A stretch of DNA of 22,810 bases from a virus. The first letter of the stretch is position 1, and the number at the start of each line of letters is the position of its first letter. Location: IMG/VR virus record IMGVR_UViG_3300042473_000204, positions 1 through 22,810 of that record; one strand, 5' to 3'. Of the stretch, positions 13,591 to 20,290 are shown in pieces. The notes beneath the pieces were generated by a model. That model had not been told where the DNA came from, ran no database searches, and saw nothing but the letters and a program-made list of their open reading frames with translations. The translations under genes were made by a program, and so were the position numbers.

Positions 13591-13931
13591 AAAATGAATC
13601 AGCAATACAGCAAGAATGTTTTATATGGTTTAACAACACATTTTGTTTAAAACATCATAATCCAAGATTTATTATGTTCAGCGTTCCAAATGAAGGGAAA
13701 AACGCAACTGAACAAATTAGAAAAAAACAAATAGGAATGCTTCCAGGTGCAAGTGATACAATTATAGTATTGAATAGTCAAGTAATATTCTGCGAGTTTA
13801 AAGATGAAAAAGGAAGGCAATCAGATAAACAAAAAGATTTTGAAGAGAGAGTTGAATCATTGAATCATAAGTACTGGGTGATACGATCACTTGAAGAGTT
13901 TAAAACTAATATACAAATTGAACTACTATGA
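13587..13931 (+). CDS. VRR-NUC domain nuclease
   Basis: A 114-residue single-domain nuclease of the PD-(D/E)XK group. Residues in order: SVPNEG with E36, GMLPGASDTII with D57, VIFCEFK with E70 and K72, then GRQSDKQ with Q78 and Q82, as in the VRR-NUC family (phage stand-alone forms, FAN1 C-terminus). It would cut flap or branched DNA in replication or recombination. The ATG at 13587 overlaps the helicase stop as ATGA; an upstream ATG at 13554 lies inside the helicase gene and is less likely. Stand-alone VRR-NUC next to an SF2 helicase is a known phage pairing. Confidence 0.9.
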   Translation: MKNESAIQQECFIWFNNTFCLKHHNPRFIMFSVPNEGKNATEQIRKKQIGMLPGASDTIIVLNSQVIFCEFKDEKGRQSDKQKDFEERVESLNHKYWVIRSLEEFKTNIQIELL

Positions 13932-14038
13932 GAATCAAGCTAAAATTTCCCCGCATCATTGTGAATTTAAAGCACAAAAAAAAGAAATATAAACACCCGG
14001 TCAAGGGTATTAACAACGAATCAACAGATAACTGTTAA
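13928..14038 (+). CDS. 36-residue highly basic small protein
   Basis: ATG overlaps the VRR-NUC stop (ATGA). The peptide starts MRIKLKFPRIIVNLKHKKKK and ends NNESTDNC; a third of the residues are Lys, Arg or His. It would bind nucleic acid or a negative surface. The coupling supports it; a function cannot be given. Its end overlaps the half-sites upstream of the next promoter. Confidence 0.45.
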   Translation: MRIKLKFPRIIVNLKHKKKKYKHPVKGINNESTDNC

Positions 14039-14048
14039 TAACTTTATT

Positions 14049-14078
14049 TTGTACTTATGCAATCTTTTCTTATCTTTG
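14049..14078 (+). promoter_or_regulatory. Bacteroidota-type promoter of the recombination operon
   Basis: TTG at 14049-14051 and TATCTTTG at 14071-14078 with a 19-base spacer, the same geometry as the promoter at 5944. It lies inside a false upstream extension of the ERF frame, which fixes the real start at 14096. The half-sites TATTAAC (14008-14014) and GTTAATA (14034-14040) lie upstream, as at 5904-5925. Confidence 0.75.
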
Positions 14079-14095
14079 ATGAAAATAAAAACAGT

Positions 14096-14650
14096 ATGGA
14101 AAAAGAAATCAAAACAGCGACTGAGAAAATCAAGGAGCTAAATGAGTTAGGTAACACCTTGACTCTACACCAAAAACTACACCGGGCAAAGTTAGCCATT
14201 GGTAAGGTAGTTAAGAACGCACAAAGCCATCATTCAAAGTATGCTGACCTCAATGCTATCATGGCAGAGGTTGAGCCTGTATTACTTGAGAATGGCTTAA
14301 TCTTATTACAGCCTATCCAAGCCAACAGTGTGTGCACTCAGATTGTTGACATTGACTCAGGTGACATGATTGTATCTATTATGGACTTACCTCAAGGTAT
14401 TACACCTCAGCAAATGGGTAGTGCCATAACCTACTATCGTAGGTACACCCTTCAAAGTGCTCTCTCATTGCAGGCAGTGGATGATGATGGTCAACAGGCA
14501 TCAAAGGACCAACCAACTGAGACTAAAAAAGAGTCATTGTCAGATGCACGTTTCAAGGCTGCTCTTGCTAAGATTAAGGCTAATGAGTTCACAGTTGAGG
14601 AGTTGAAAGCTAAGTTTTATTTAACCAAAGAACAGGAGGCACAACTATGA
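14096..14650 (+). CDS. erf: ERF-family single-strand annealing protein
   Basis: A 184-residue protein with the ERF signature: YADLNAIMAEVEPVLLENGL (49-68), GITPQQMGSAITYYRRYTLQ (101-120) and a DDDG acidic turn (129-132). ERF proteins anneal complementary single strands after resection and support circularisation or recombination of phage DNA. The frame is open upstream to an ATG at 14057, but a promoter lies in that stretch, so translation must begin at 14096 (leader AAAAACAGT). A Lys/Ala/Glu-rich C-terminal tail (150-184) may bind partners. The exonuclease follows with an ATGA overlap. Glu is mostly GAG here, the opposite of the block upstream. Confidence 0.9.
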   Translation: MEKEIKTATEKIKELNELGNTLTLHQKLHRAKLAIGKVVKNAQSHHSKYADLNAIMAEVEPVLLENGLILLQPIQANSVCTQIVDIDSGDMIVSIMDLPQGITPQQMGSAITYYRRYTLQSALSLQAVDDDGQQASKDQPTETKKESLSDARFKAALAKIKANEFTVEELKAKFYLTKEQEAQL

Positions 14651-15270
14651 AATGGAGGCCATCACAATTAGGTAAGCTCATGACTAACTCCAGGAGTAAG
14701 TCAGAGCTATTGTCTGAGACTGCTAAGTCTGAGATACGTAAAATAGCTAAACAGGATTTCTTTGGATACAGCTCAGACATTAAGACTAAGCCAATGATCA
14801 AAGGAACTGATTGGGAACAGGATGGCATTGATCTACTCAATGATGTTCGTTTCACTAAAAAGTACAGTAAGAACACAATCAGAGTAACTAATGAGCTAAT
14901 GTCAGGATGTTGTGACATCTTACTTGATGATGTAATCATTGACATCAAGAGCTCCTGGTCATTAGAAACCTTCCCGGCAACACCATCAGAAGGTGAGAAC
15001 TCCGATTATGAGTGGCAGGGAAGAGCATACATGTGGCTGTATGATAGGCCATCATTTGAGTTAGTCTACACCATGTATGATACAGATGATACTCTGCTCA
15101 CTGATTGGGATAACAAATCAATTCATAAAGTCAATCACATACCTGCACACCATAGGGTGACTGTGTTAAGATATGAGAGAGACTTAGCCATTGAGGAACA
15201 GATAAAAGAGAGATTAAGGGCATGCTCTGAATATTATGCTCAATATGTAAATGAGTTAAACAGTAAATAA
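14647..15270 (+). CDS. PD-(D/E)XK exonuclease, YqaJ/lambda-exonuclease-like
   Basis: A 207-residue nuclease. An early acidic helix TDWEQDGIDLL (54-64) is followed by SGCCDILL with D90, VIIDIKSSW with D99 and K101 (catalytic strand), and YEWQGRAYMWLY with Q124 and Y128, the usual QxxxY helix of the lambda-exonuclease/YqaJ and Cas4-like group. It would resect dsDNA ends to give the single strands used by the ERF protein. Its ATG overlaps the ERF stop as ATGA, giving a classic exonuclease-annealase pair. The start is fixed by this coupling. Confidence 0.85.
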   Translation: MKWRPSQLGKLMTNSRSKSELLSETAKSEIRKIAKQDFFGYSSDIKTKPMIKGTDWEQDGIDLLNDVRFTKKYSKNTIRVTNELMSGCCDILLDDVIIDIKSSWSLETFPATPSEGENSDYEWQGRAYMWLYDRPSFELVYTMYDTDDTLLTDWDNKSIHKVNHIPAHHRVTVLRYERDLAIEEQIKERLRACSEYYAQYVNELNSK

Positions 15271-15300
15271 TTTATTAACAATCAAAACAAAATATAAACA

Positions 15301-15636
15301 ATGTCAGATTCAACAATCAAAGGAGCTATCAAGCTCATTAACCCAATCAAAGTAATCAGTGATAAATTCTCAGTGAGAGAGTTCGTAATTACAACACCGG
15401 ATGCCAAGTATCCACAGGACATACTGTTCCAAACAATCAATGATAAGATGGGTGTCTTAGAGTCATTGGGTGTAGGTCAGCAAGTGGAAGTGTCATATAA
15501 TGTGAGAGGCAGGGAGTTCAATGGGAGGTATTACAATACTCTTGATGCATGGAAGGTTGAGGTCACAGGACCAAGAGAACAAACAGTTAATATTGCTCCA
15601 CCATTAGATATTGAACAAGATGACCTCCCGTTCTAA
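15301..15636 (+). CDS. DUF3127-like SSB-type OB-fold protein
   Basis: A 111-residue protein with an OB-fold-like pattern: IKGAIKLINPIKVISDKFSVREFVITT, then YPQDILFQTIND, VEVSYNVRGREFNGRYYNTLDAWKV are the strands I would expect in the DUF3127 family found in Bacteroidota. It ends DDLPF, the acidic C-terminal tip of single-stranded-DNA-binding proteins that recruits partners. It most likely coats ssDNA for the preceding exonuclease/annealase pair and for replication. A 30-base A-rich gap separates it from the exonuclease. Confidence 0.82.
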   Translation: MSDSTIKGAIKLINPIKVISDKFSVREFVITTPDAKYPQDILFQTINDKMGVLESLGVGQQVEVSYNVRGREFNGRYYNTLDAWKVEVTGPREQTVNIAPPLDIEQDDLPF

Positions 15637-15835
15637 AATTGTCTACATCAAAGATGATGAGACGTTCACTGACTCAGTGAGAGGTGAGCTCAAAGATAAG
15701 CTATCCAGGAGATACAAGATAGTACATTTGGCAGAGGATGTTGGTGTGGATAAGTTTCAAATGTACAGGTTCATGTATGGTAAGGAGGTGACAGGTAAGT
15801 TCTATGATAAGGTGTTTAAATACTTGATGAAATGA
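15620..15835 (+). CDS. small helix-turn-helix-like protein
   Basis: A 71-residue basic protein beginning MTSRSKIVYIKDDETF, overlapping the SSB gene by 17 bases. Residues 32-58 (YKIVHLAEDVGVDKFQMYRF, then MYGKEVTGKFYDK) look like a helix-turn-helix with a second recognition-like helix, similar to small phage regulators or Cro-like folds. The function is not known; a regulator of the recombination/replication operon is possible. An upstream TTG at 15611 would add three residues. Confidence 0.6.
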   Translation: MTSRSKIVYIKDDETFTDSVRGELKDKLSRRYKIVHLAEDVGVDKFQMYRFMYGKEVTGKFYDKVFKYLMK

Positions 15836-15999
15836 TAGAAGAGACACCATTCAAAGGATCACCATTACAAACTGAGATACGTAATGCTCAAGGTGATAAA
15901 CTGCATACACTACGAATATTAATAACAGTAGCAGCTAACAACAAGCCTGAGTCATTGTTTTGGAATGAAGCATTTGAAATGATAAACAAAAAGAAATGA
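15832..15999 (+). CDS. 55-residue hypothetical protein
   Basis: ATG at 15832 overlaps the end of the preceding gene (ATGA) and the stop overlaps the next ATG (ATGA again). It contains SPLQTEIRNAQGDKLHTLRI and ends NEAFEMINKKK; helical and basic at the end. Tight coupling on both sides makes it credible. Family unknown. Confidence 0.5.
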   Translation: MIEETPFKGSPLQTEIRNAQGDKLHTLRILITVAANNKPESLFWNEAFEMINKKK

Positions 16000-16118
16000 A
16001 CTACTTAGAACAATTAGTCAACAATCTAAACTTAGATGGGATATACTATACACCTAAGGAACTGATTGATAAGCTCAACAGCGATTGTATTATAGGCAAT
16101 CCACCTTTTAAAGTATAA
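15996..16118 (+). pseudogene. truncated N6-adenine methyltransferase-like fragment (NPPF motif)
   Basis: A 40-residue frame, MNYLEQLVNNLNLDG and then YYTPKELIDKL, ends CIIGNPPFKV before TAA. IIGNPPF is the catalytic motif IV of N6-adenine DNA methyltransferases, but the SAM-binding half and the target recognition part are missing. The sequence after the stop can be read as SGKP in the same frame and again, 64 bases on, in the +1 frame, because a 13-base repeat (CTCTGGTAAGCCA at 16121-16133 and 16185-16197) is present. I read this as a degraded methyltransferase gene; a genuine short protein is less likely. Confidence 0.55.
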
Positions 16119-16264
16119 AACTCTGGTAAGCCAACCCCCATGTCACTTAGATCGGCACTATGTCACAGGGGGAACATACTCAGGCTCTGGTAAGCCACAA
16201 GCCATCCAAGAAAGTAGACGTACAAGTAATGCAGGTGCATGGCAACACCTTCAATGGCAGCCAT
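16119..16264. other. GC-rich segment with 13-base direct repeat, remnant or structured RNA
   Basis: About 52% G+C by hand count over 16121-16260, against roughly 35% around it. It carries the 13-base direct repeat, CCCCC and GGGGG runs 28 bases apart that could pair, and an open +1 frame (about 16096-16266) with TYSGSGKPQAIQESRRTS and a Trp/Gln-rich end. It may be the rest of a broken gene or a structured transcript end leading into the terminator. Confidence 0.45.
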
Positions 16265-16292
16265 AAGGGGAGTGTAACAGCTCCCTTTATTA
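16265..16292 (+). terminator. intrinsic terminator of the recombination operon
   Basis: AAGGGGAG (16265-16272) pairs with CTCCCTTT (16281-16288) over an 8-base loop, followed by TTATT. An alternative hairpin just upstream (CCTT...AAGG with ATGG/CCAT) would compete for the same AAGG. Confidence 0.75.
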
Positions 16293-16320
16293 TGTTAATA
16301 ACTTTTACTAACTTAGCCAA

Positions 16321-16611
16321 GTGTTAATCATTGAACTGCATAGAAAACAGAAACCATTTGCCATTACAGTAACTAATGAAACACATGGGCGGCTGTACTC
16401 AATACTGTTCAAAGATAGATACATTAGGTGCCAGGAGCTCACACGATATGAGATCAGATGGTTCTGTGATAACATCAATCTATTCAAAGTGACACATGAG
16501 ACACCACATGGTAGGGTATATGAATACAGGAAGTTCAAGAGGTCAATCAGTAACTCAATGAGACATAATTTTTTAGTAAGAAATAAGATAATAAATGATA
16601 GATACATCTGA
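16321..16611 (+). CDS. hypothetical 96-residue basic protein
   Basis: Starts at GTG 16321, the first start after an in-frame stop (16309); no ATG is available near. The protein is rich in Arg, Tyr and His (GRLYSILFKDRYIRCQELTR, RVYEYRKFKRSISNSM), suggesting nucleic-acid binding. Upstream, GTTAATAACTTT (16294-16305) repeats the element before the 14049 promoter, but no good promoter follows. Family not recognised. Confidence 0.55.
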   Translation: MLIIELHRKQKPFAITVTNETHGRLYSILFKDRYIRCQELTRYEIRWFCDNINLFKVTHETPHGRVYEYRKFKRSISNSMRHNFLVRNKIINDRYI

Positions 16612-16747
16612 CATTGATAAGACCAAAATAATGGAGCTTATCAACCTAATCTCTGATATTGGATATGATTACATAAGCAATCCAACAGATGCACTGAATT
16701 ACACTAAGGCAATCAATCTTTTAAAATATGAACTCACAAGAGACTAA
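16595..16747 (+). CDS. 50-residue hypothetical protein
   Basis: ATG at 16595 overlaps the preceding gene by 17 bases and the stop lies 20 bases inside the next gene. It reads MIDTSDIDKTKIMELINLIS and later TDALNYTKAINLLKYEL, acidic and helical. The unbroken chain of overlaps suggests a real gene, but the short length leaves doubt. Confidence 0.5.
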   Translation: MIDTSDIDKTKIMELINLISDIGYDYISNPTDALNYTKAINLLKYELTRD

Positions 16748-16919
16748 GAAAATTTACTCATTCAACTTTGAGACCAAAACAGCTTACATCAATGATGAGC
16801 CATTGGGTGCTATTGTTGATCATTCAGACACATCCATAAATGTTCTATGGGATGATGGCATTGAGCAAGAGTTTAGGCTGTGGCAACCTGTTAAAAATTT
16901 CACTAACTTTGAGGCATGA
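16728..16919 (+). CDS. 63-residue hypothetical protein
   Basis: Starts MNSQETKKIYSFNFETKTAY and contains VDHSDTSINVLWDDGIEQEF and LWQPV, a beta-rich small fold with an SH3-like feel. Stop overlaps the next ATG (ATGA). No family assigned; early-late transition genes of this size next to terminase are common in phages. Confidence 0.5.
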   Translation: MNSQETKKIYSFNFETKTAYINDEPLGAIVDHSDTSINVLWDDGIEQEFRLWQPVKNFTNFEA

Positions 16920-17137
16920 GAAAGAAAATCAAAGTAGTATTAGGGCTGATCATACTTCCTATATTCACACTGTTATATTTTGCAGATAAGTTCGTTCTAT
17001 GGTTTATGCCATGGAAGAGTTCGGATACTATTCAGAAGTGGATATATGACCCTAAGAAAGCAACTCAGAGCCTATTCAGAGTGATTGGTGCACTGGCTAT
17101 CTTTGGTTTATATGAGTTGATAACTAATCTATTTTAA
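16916..17137 (+). CDS. small membrane protein, two helices
   Basis: A 73-residue protein with a basic N-terminus (MRKKIKVV), a hydrophobic segment at about 7-22 (VVLGLIILPIFTLLYF), a middle polar loop (MPWKSSDTIQKWIYDPKK) and a second membrane helix near 55-72. Two membrane helices with a charged loop are compatible with a holin or an exclusion protein, but it is far from the endolysin, so I make no assignment. It overlaps the previous gene by ATGA. Confidence 0.6.
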   Translation: MRKKIKVVLGLIILPIFTLLYFADKFVLWFMPWKSSDTIQKWIYDPKKATQSLFRVIGALAIFGLYELITNLF

Positions 17138-17138
17138 C

Positions 17139-17157
17139 TACACCGAAAATACACCGA
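17139..17157. repeat. tandem TACACCGA pair before terminase
   Basis: TACACCGA at 17139-17146 and 17150-17157, an 11-base period, end three bases before the ATG of the terminase small subunit gene. Such direct repeats next to terminase may be a packaging recognition site or an operator; no proof here. Confidence 0.5.
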
Positions 17158-17159
17158 TT

Positions 17160-17468
17160 ATGTCAAGGGAAGATAATTTAAAACCAGCGTGGCAGTCAGG
17201 TCAAAGTGGTAATCCTGGAGGCAGACCCAAAGGAGCACGCAACAGAAGTACTATTTTGAGAGAGTTACTTGATGTAAATGACCAAGAGTTAAAGATGCAT
17301 CAAGCTCAGATTGATAAGGCCATTGAACAAAAGGATACTAATGCCTATAAGGCTGTGTTAGATAGTGCATATGGTGCACCCGTTCAACAGGTAGAGCAGA
17401 CACAAACCAATGTGGACCTCACAGGGTTATCAACAGATGAGATAAAATTACTACTCAAAGGTGAATGA
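17160..17468 (+). CDS. terS: terminase small subunit-like protein (DUF5681-type)
   Basis: A 102-residue protein with KPAWQSGQSGNPGGRPKGAR near 8-27, the hallmark of DUF5681-type small proteins that often sit where the small terminase subunit does, then a helical part (TILRELLDVNDQELKM). It ends with TDEIKLLLKGE. The basic GRPKG segment would bind DNA. It is directly followed, with an 8-base overlap, by the large subunit; the role as DNA-recognition subunit follows from that position and the motif. Confidence 0.75.
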   Translation: MSREDNLKPAWQSGQSGNPGGRPKGARNRSTILRELLDVNDQELKMHQAQIDKAIEQKDTNAYKAVLDSAYGAPVQQVEQTQTNVDLTGLSTDEIKLLLKGE

Positions 17469-18810
17469 GACACAAAAAGCAATTAGGAACTTATTATATC
17501 TCGAACTTTGCAGGAGGGAATTTTGGGAGTTTTGTCAGTACTATGACCCGGCATTCTTTGAGAGTAGAGTATTTCTACACAGTGTCGCACAATCATTTCA
17601 AGATTTAGAGGAGGGTAGTATTAGATCACTCAGTGTATCCATGCCACCAAGGGCAGGCAAGTCATATATCAGTTCACTGTTTTGTGCCTGGACCATTGGC
17701 AGGAACCCGGCAAGATCAGTAATGAGAAACGCATGTACTGCCACATTATACCTTAAGTTCAGTTATGATGTTAGAAACATTGTCAAGAGTGATAAGTTCA
17801 AACAGGTGTTCCCATCTGTTCAGCTGAGTGATGACAAGGCTAACCTTCAAGGTTGGAACACCAATTACGCTAAGCAGGTGAGTTACTTTGGAGCAGGTGT
17901 TGGAGGTACTATCATTGGATTTGGAGCTGACAACATAGCAGTAACAGATGACCTTTACACAGGATTAGAACAGGCATTATCAGATACTCAGAATGAGAGA
18001 ATCATTCAATGGAAGGAGGCAACACATGACTCAAGGTTTGAATCTGGATGCAAGAGGATTGACATAGGCACACGTTGGTCACTCAATGATGTGATAGGCA
18101 GGCAAATGAATGATGGCATCTATGATAGATCCATTGTCATTCCTGCATTGATAGATGGCAAATCATTCTGTGAATCAGTCATGACTACAGATGAGTATCT
18201 GACTAAAAAGAAACGTACTGAGCCATCCATTTGGGAGGCTGAATACATGCAGAGCCCTGTAGATATTCAAGGTAGGTTATTCAATGACCTTAAAACCATG
18301 CAGTTAACTGAGTTTAATTCAATCAAAAGTACAGTTCAAGGTTGCATTGCTTACTGTGATGTGGCAGACCAGGGAGCAGATTTCACAGCATTTGCAATAT
18401 TAGCAGTGGCAGGTAATGAGTTCTATCTGGTTGACTATGTGTTCAACAAATCAAATACAGATGTGACCATGCCACTCATTGCAGCAAAGCTCAATCAATG
18501 GAATGTTACCTATTGCAGGGTGGAATCCAATAGCATGGGTGCCATGTTTGCAAGAGGATTGCAGAAACAAACTAACACAAAGATATTACCTGTTCACAAC
18601 TCAGTGAATAAGATAACCAGGATCATAATGCAATCTGTTTGGATACAGCAAAGGATTACATTTGTCAACAATGGCACTCCTGAAAGTGAGTTATTCATTC
18701 AGAATGTACTGCATTTCAGTAAGGAGGGTAAGAATAAGAATGATGATGCACCAGATTGCTTAGCCGGGTTGGCCATCTTTGCACAATCCATGTTCAGACA
18801 GTTGGCTTAA
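17461..18810 (+). CDS. terL: terminase large subunit
   Basis: A 449-residue packaging motor. ATPase part: Walker A PPRAGKS at 62-68 after the SVSM strand, and a Walker B-like NIAVTDDLYTG near 159-169 followed by the R-finger/coupling region. Nuclease part: CDVADQGADFTAFAI with D300 and D303, a VESNSMG strand near 356, and DDAPDCLAG near 434, which together make the RNase-H-like metal site. Starts at GTG 17461, overlapping the small-subunit stop, as no in-frame ATG lies nearby. Typical length and complete motifs indicate a working TerL. Confidence 0.93.
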   Translation: MNETQKAIRNLLYLELCRREFWEFCQYYDPAFFESRVFLHSVAQSFQDLEEGSIRSLSVSMPPRAGKSYISSLFCAWTIGRNPARSVMRNACTATLYLKFSYDVRNIVKSDKFKQVFPSVQLSDDKANLQGWNTNYAKQVSYFGAGVGGTIIGFGADNIAVTDDLYTGLEQALSDTQNERIIQWKEATHDSRFESGCKRIDIGTRWSLNDVIGRQMNDGIYDRSIVIPALIDGKSFCESVMTTDEYLTKKKRTEPSIWEAEYMQSPVDIQGRLFNDLKTMQLTEFNSIKSTVQGCIAYCDVADQGADFTAFAILAVAGNEFYLVDYVFNKSNTDVTMPLIAAKLNQWNVTYCRVESNSMGAMFARGLQKQTNTKILPVHNSVNKITRIIMQSVWIQQRITFVNNGTPESELFIQNVLHFSKEGKNKNDDAPDCLAGLAIFAQSMFRQLA

Positions 18811-18823
18811 TCAGACCCCCTTT

Positions 18824-18850
18824 TTGTTATGTAATTATTTATTATATTTG
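18824..18850 (+). promoter_or_regulatory. possible promoter before the portal gene
   Basis: TATATTTG at 18843-18850 fits the -7 consensus, but the only TTG upstream (18824-18826) is 16 bases away, shorter than at the other promoters. It lies in the only gap between terminase and capsid genes. Confidence 0.35.
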
Positions 18851-18865
18851 CCAAAACATTATTAA

Positions 18866-20290
18866 ATGGCATTTGATTTCATTAGTGCATTTGTTGATAA
18901 TTATGCCAATACAGACCGGTATCGTAACTTAACAAGGCAAATCTTCCCTCCTGCAATACAGATATGGGGTAAAAAAGAGGCTGTTTGGTTAGATACAGGT
19001 GATGCATGGAGGCTGTTTATTGATATTCCTGAGTTAAGGAGTGTTGTAAATAAGCGAGCCACAATGATGAGTACAAACATACCTACTTTGTATGATAAGG
19101 ATGGGAACTTAGTCACTGATCATTGGATTAATGACCTAATCAATAAGCCTAATGGGGTGCAGTCATGGTCAGATGTGGTATATTCAATGAGTGTACAGGA
19201 TGCATTATACTCTAATGTGGTTGCTTACTGTCCATTGAGATCATTTGGAGTTAGGAATCTAATCATAACACTGCCAAATAACAAGGTTAGAATCAATCTG
19301 AGTGGTAAAAAGCTCAAACAAATGGAGGCTAATGACCTCATTACTTCATTTGAGTTCACTTATGATGATGGATCTAAGGAGACAATTACCTTTGATGATA
19401 CAGTTTACTTGACCACAGCGGATGGAATGAACATAGTTAGACCTATCTCAAGGATAGACTCATTGAGATTACCTCTATCTAACATCATGGCAAGCTATAA
19501 CAAGCGTAATGTATTACTTGAGAACCTTGGAGCTATTGGAATCCTATCTGCTCAGAGTAATGACATGGGAGGAGCTATCCCAATGACCCCAGAGGAGCGT
19601 CAAAAGATACAAAAAGATTGGTACAGAAGGCAAAAAGATGAGTTAATTATCACTGAATCCAATGTAAATTGGCAGCCAATGAGTTATCCAACAAGGGATC
19701 TCATGTTATTTGAGGAGCTTACAGAGGATAAGTTGGCAATCATTGATGCATTTGGATTGAATTACAATCTATTCTCAAGTGAGAAAGGTGCGACATTTAC
19801 CAATGTGAGAGACTCAATCCGGATGTGTTACACTGATACAATCATTCCTGAGACACAGCAAATCTATGACTCAATGATATCTCAATGGGGTTTGCAAGGT
19901 CAGTACTATCTACAGGCTAACTTTGATCACTTACCAATCTTACAGGATGATGAGAATCAGAAAGCAACTGCAGAGAAAACCAAAGTAGATACATTCAGTG
20001 TCATGCTTAGAGATGGGGTAATTACACAGCAACAATATGCAGAGGAGTTTGATATTGAGTTACAGAAACAAGACAGAACAGAATCACAAGCGGCCGCATT
20101 AGCTCAGGCACAAACCAACCTCAAAGGAACTGTTGGGGGGTTAGATGGTATCATTGGACTCAATACTGCAGTTAGCAGTGGTGCAATGGATAGACAAACA
20201 GCTGTGAATACATTGGTTAACTACTATGGTTATGACAGTATCACAGCCAATTCAATGATAACTAATCCACAAGCCAATGCCAATACCTAA
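18866..20290 (+). CDS. phage portal protein
   Basis: A 474-residue protein. Its features fit HK97/SPP1-type portals: an early INKPNGVQSWSDVVYSMSVQ region, a central RPISRIDSLRLPLSNIMASY stretch (about 190-211) with conserved charged loops, and a long helical C-terminal end with Gln/Ala repeats. Portals form the ring that joins head and tail and through which DNA enters. It follows terminase and precedes prohead protease (14-base overlap), the standard head gene order. The call rests mainly on this order and on the protein's size and texture. Confidence 0.8.
   Translation: MAFDFISAFVDNYANTDRYRNLTRQIFPPAIQIWGKKEAVWLDTGDAWRLFIDIPELRSVVNKRATMMSTNIPTLYDKDGNLVTDHWINDLINKPNGVQSWSDVVYSMSVQDALYSNVVAYCPLRSFGVRNLIITLPNNKVRINLSGKKLKQMEANDLITSFEFTYDDGSKETITFDDTVYLTTADGMNIVRPISRIDSLRLPLSNIMASYNKRNVLLENLGAIGILSAQSNDMGGAIPMTPEERQKIQKDWYRRQKDELIITESNVNWQPMSYPTRDLMLFEELTEDKLAIIDAFGLNYNLFSSEKGATFTNVRDSIRMCYTDTIIPETQQIYDSMISQWGLQGQYYLQANFDHLPILQDDENQKATAEKTKVDTFSVMLRDGVITQQQYAEEFDIELQKQDRTESQAAALAQAQTNLKGTVGGLDGIIGLNTAVSSGAMDRQTAVNTLVNYYGYDSITANSMITNPQANANT

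Noticed and set aside
14057-14095. Longer N-terminus for the ERF protein from ATG 14057
   Set aside because: The stretch contains the -7 element of a strong promoter, so the transcript starts after this ATG.
16101-16120. Programmed frameshift at TTTTAAAG in the methyltransferase-like fragment
   Set aside because: The heptamer is not in the right phase for a -1 shift, and the -1 frame stops at once; reaching the long open frame would need a +1 shift with no known signal.
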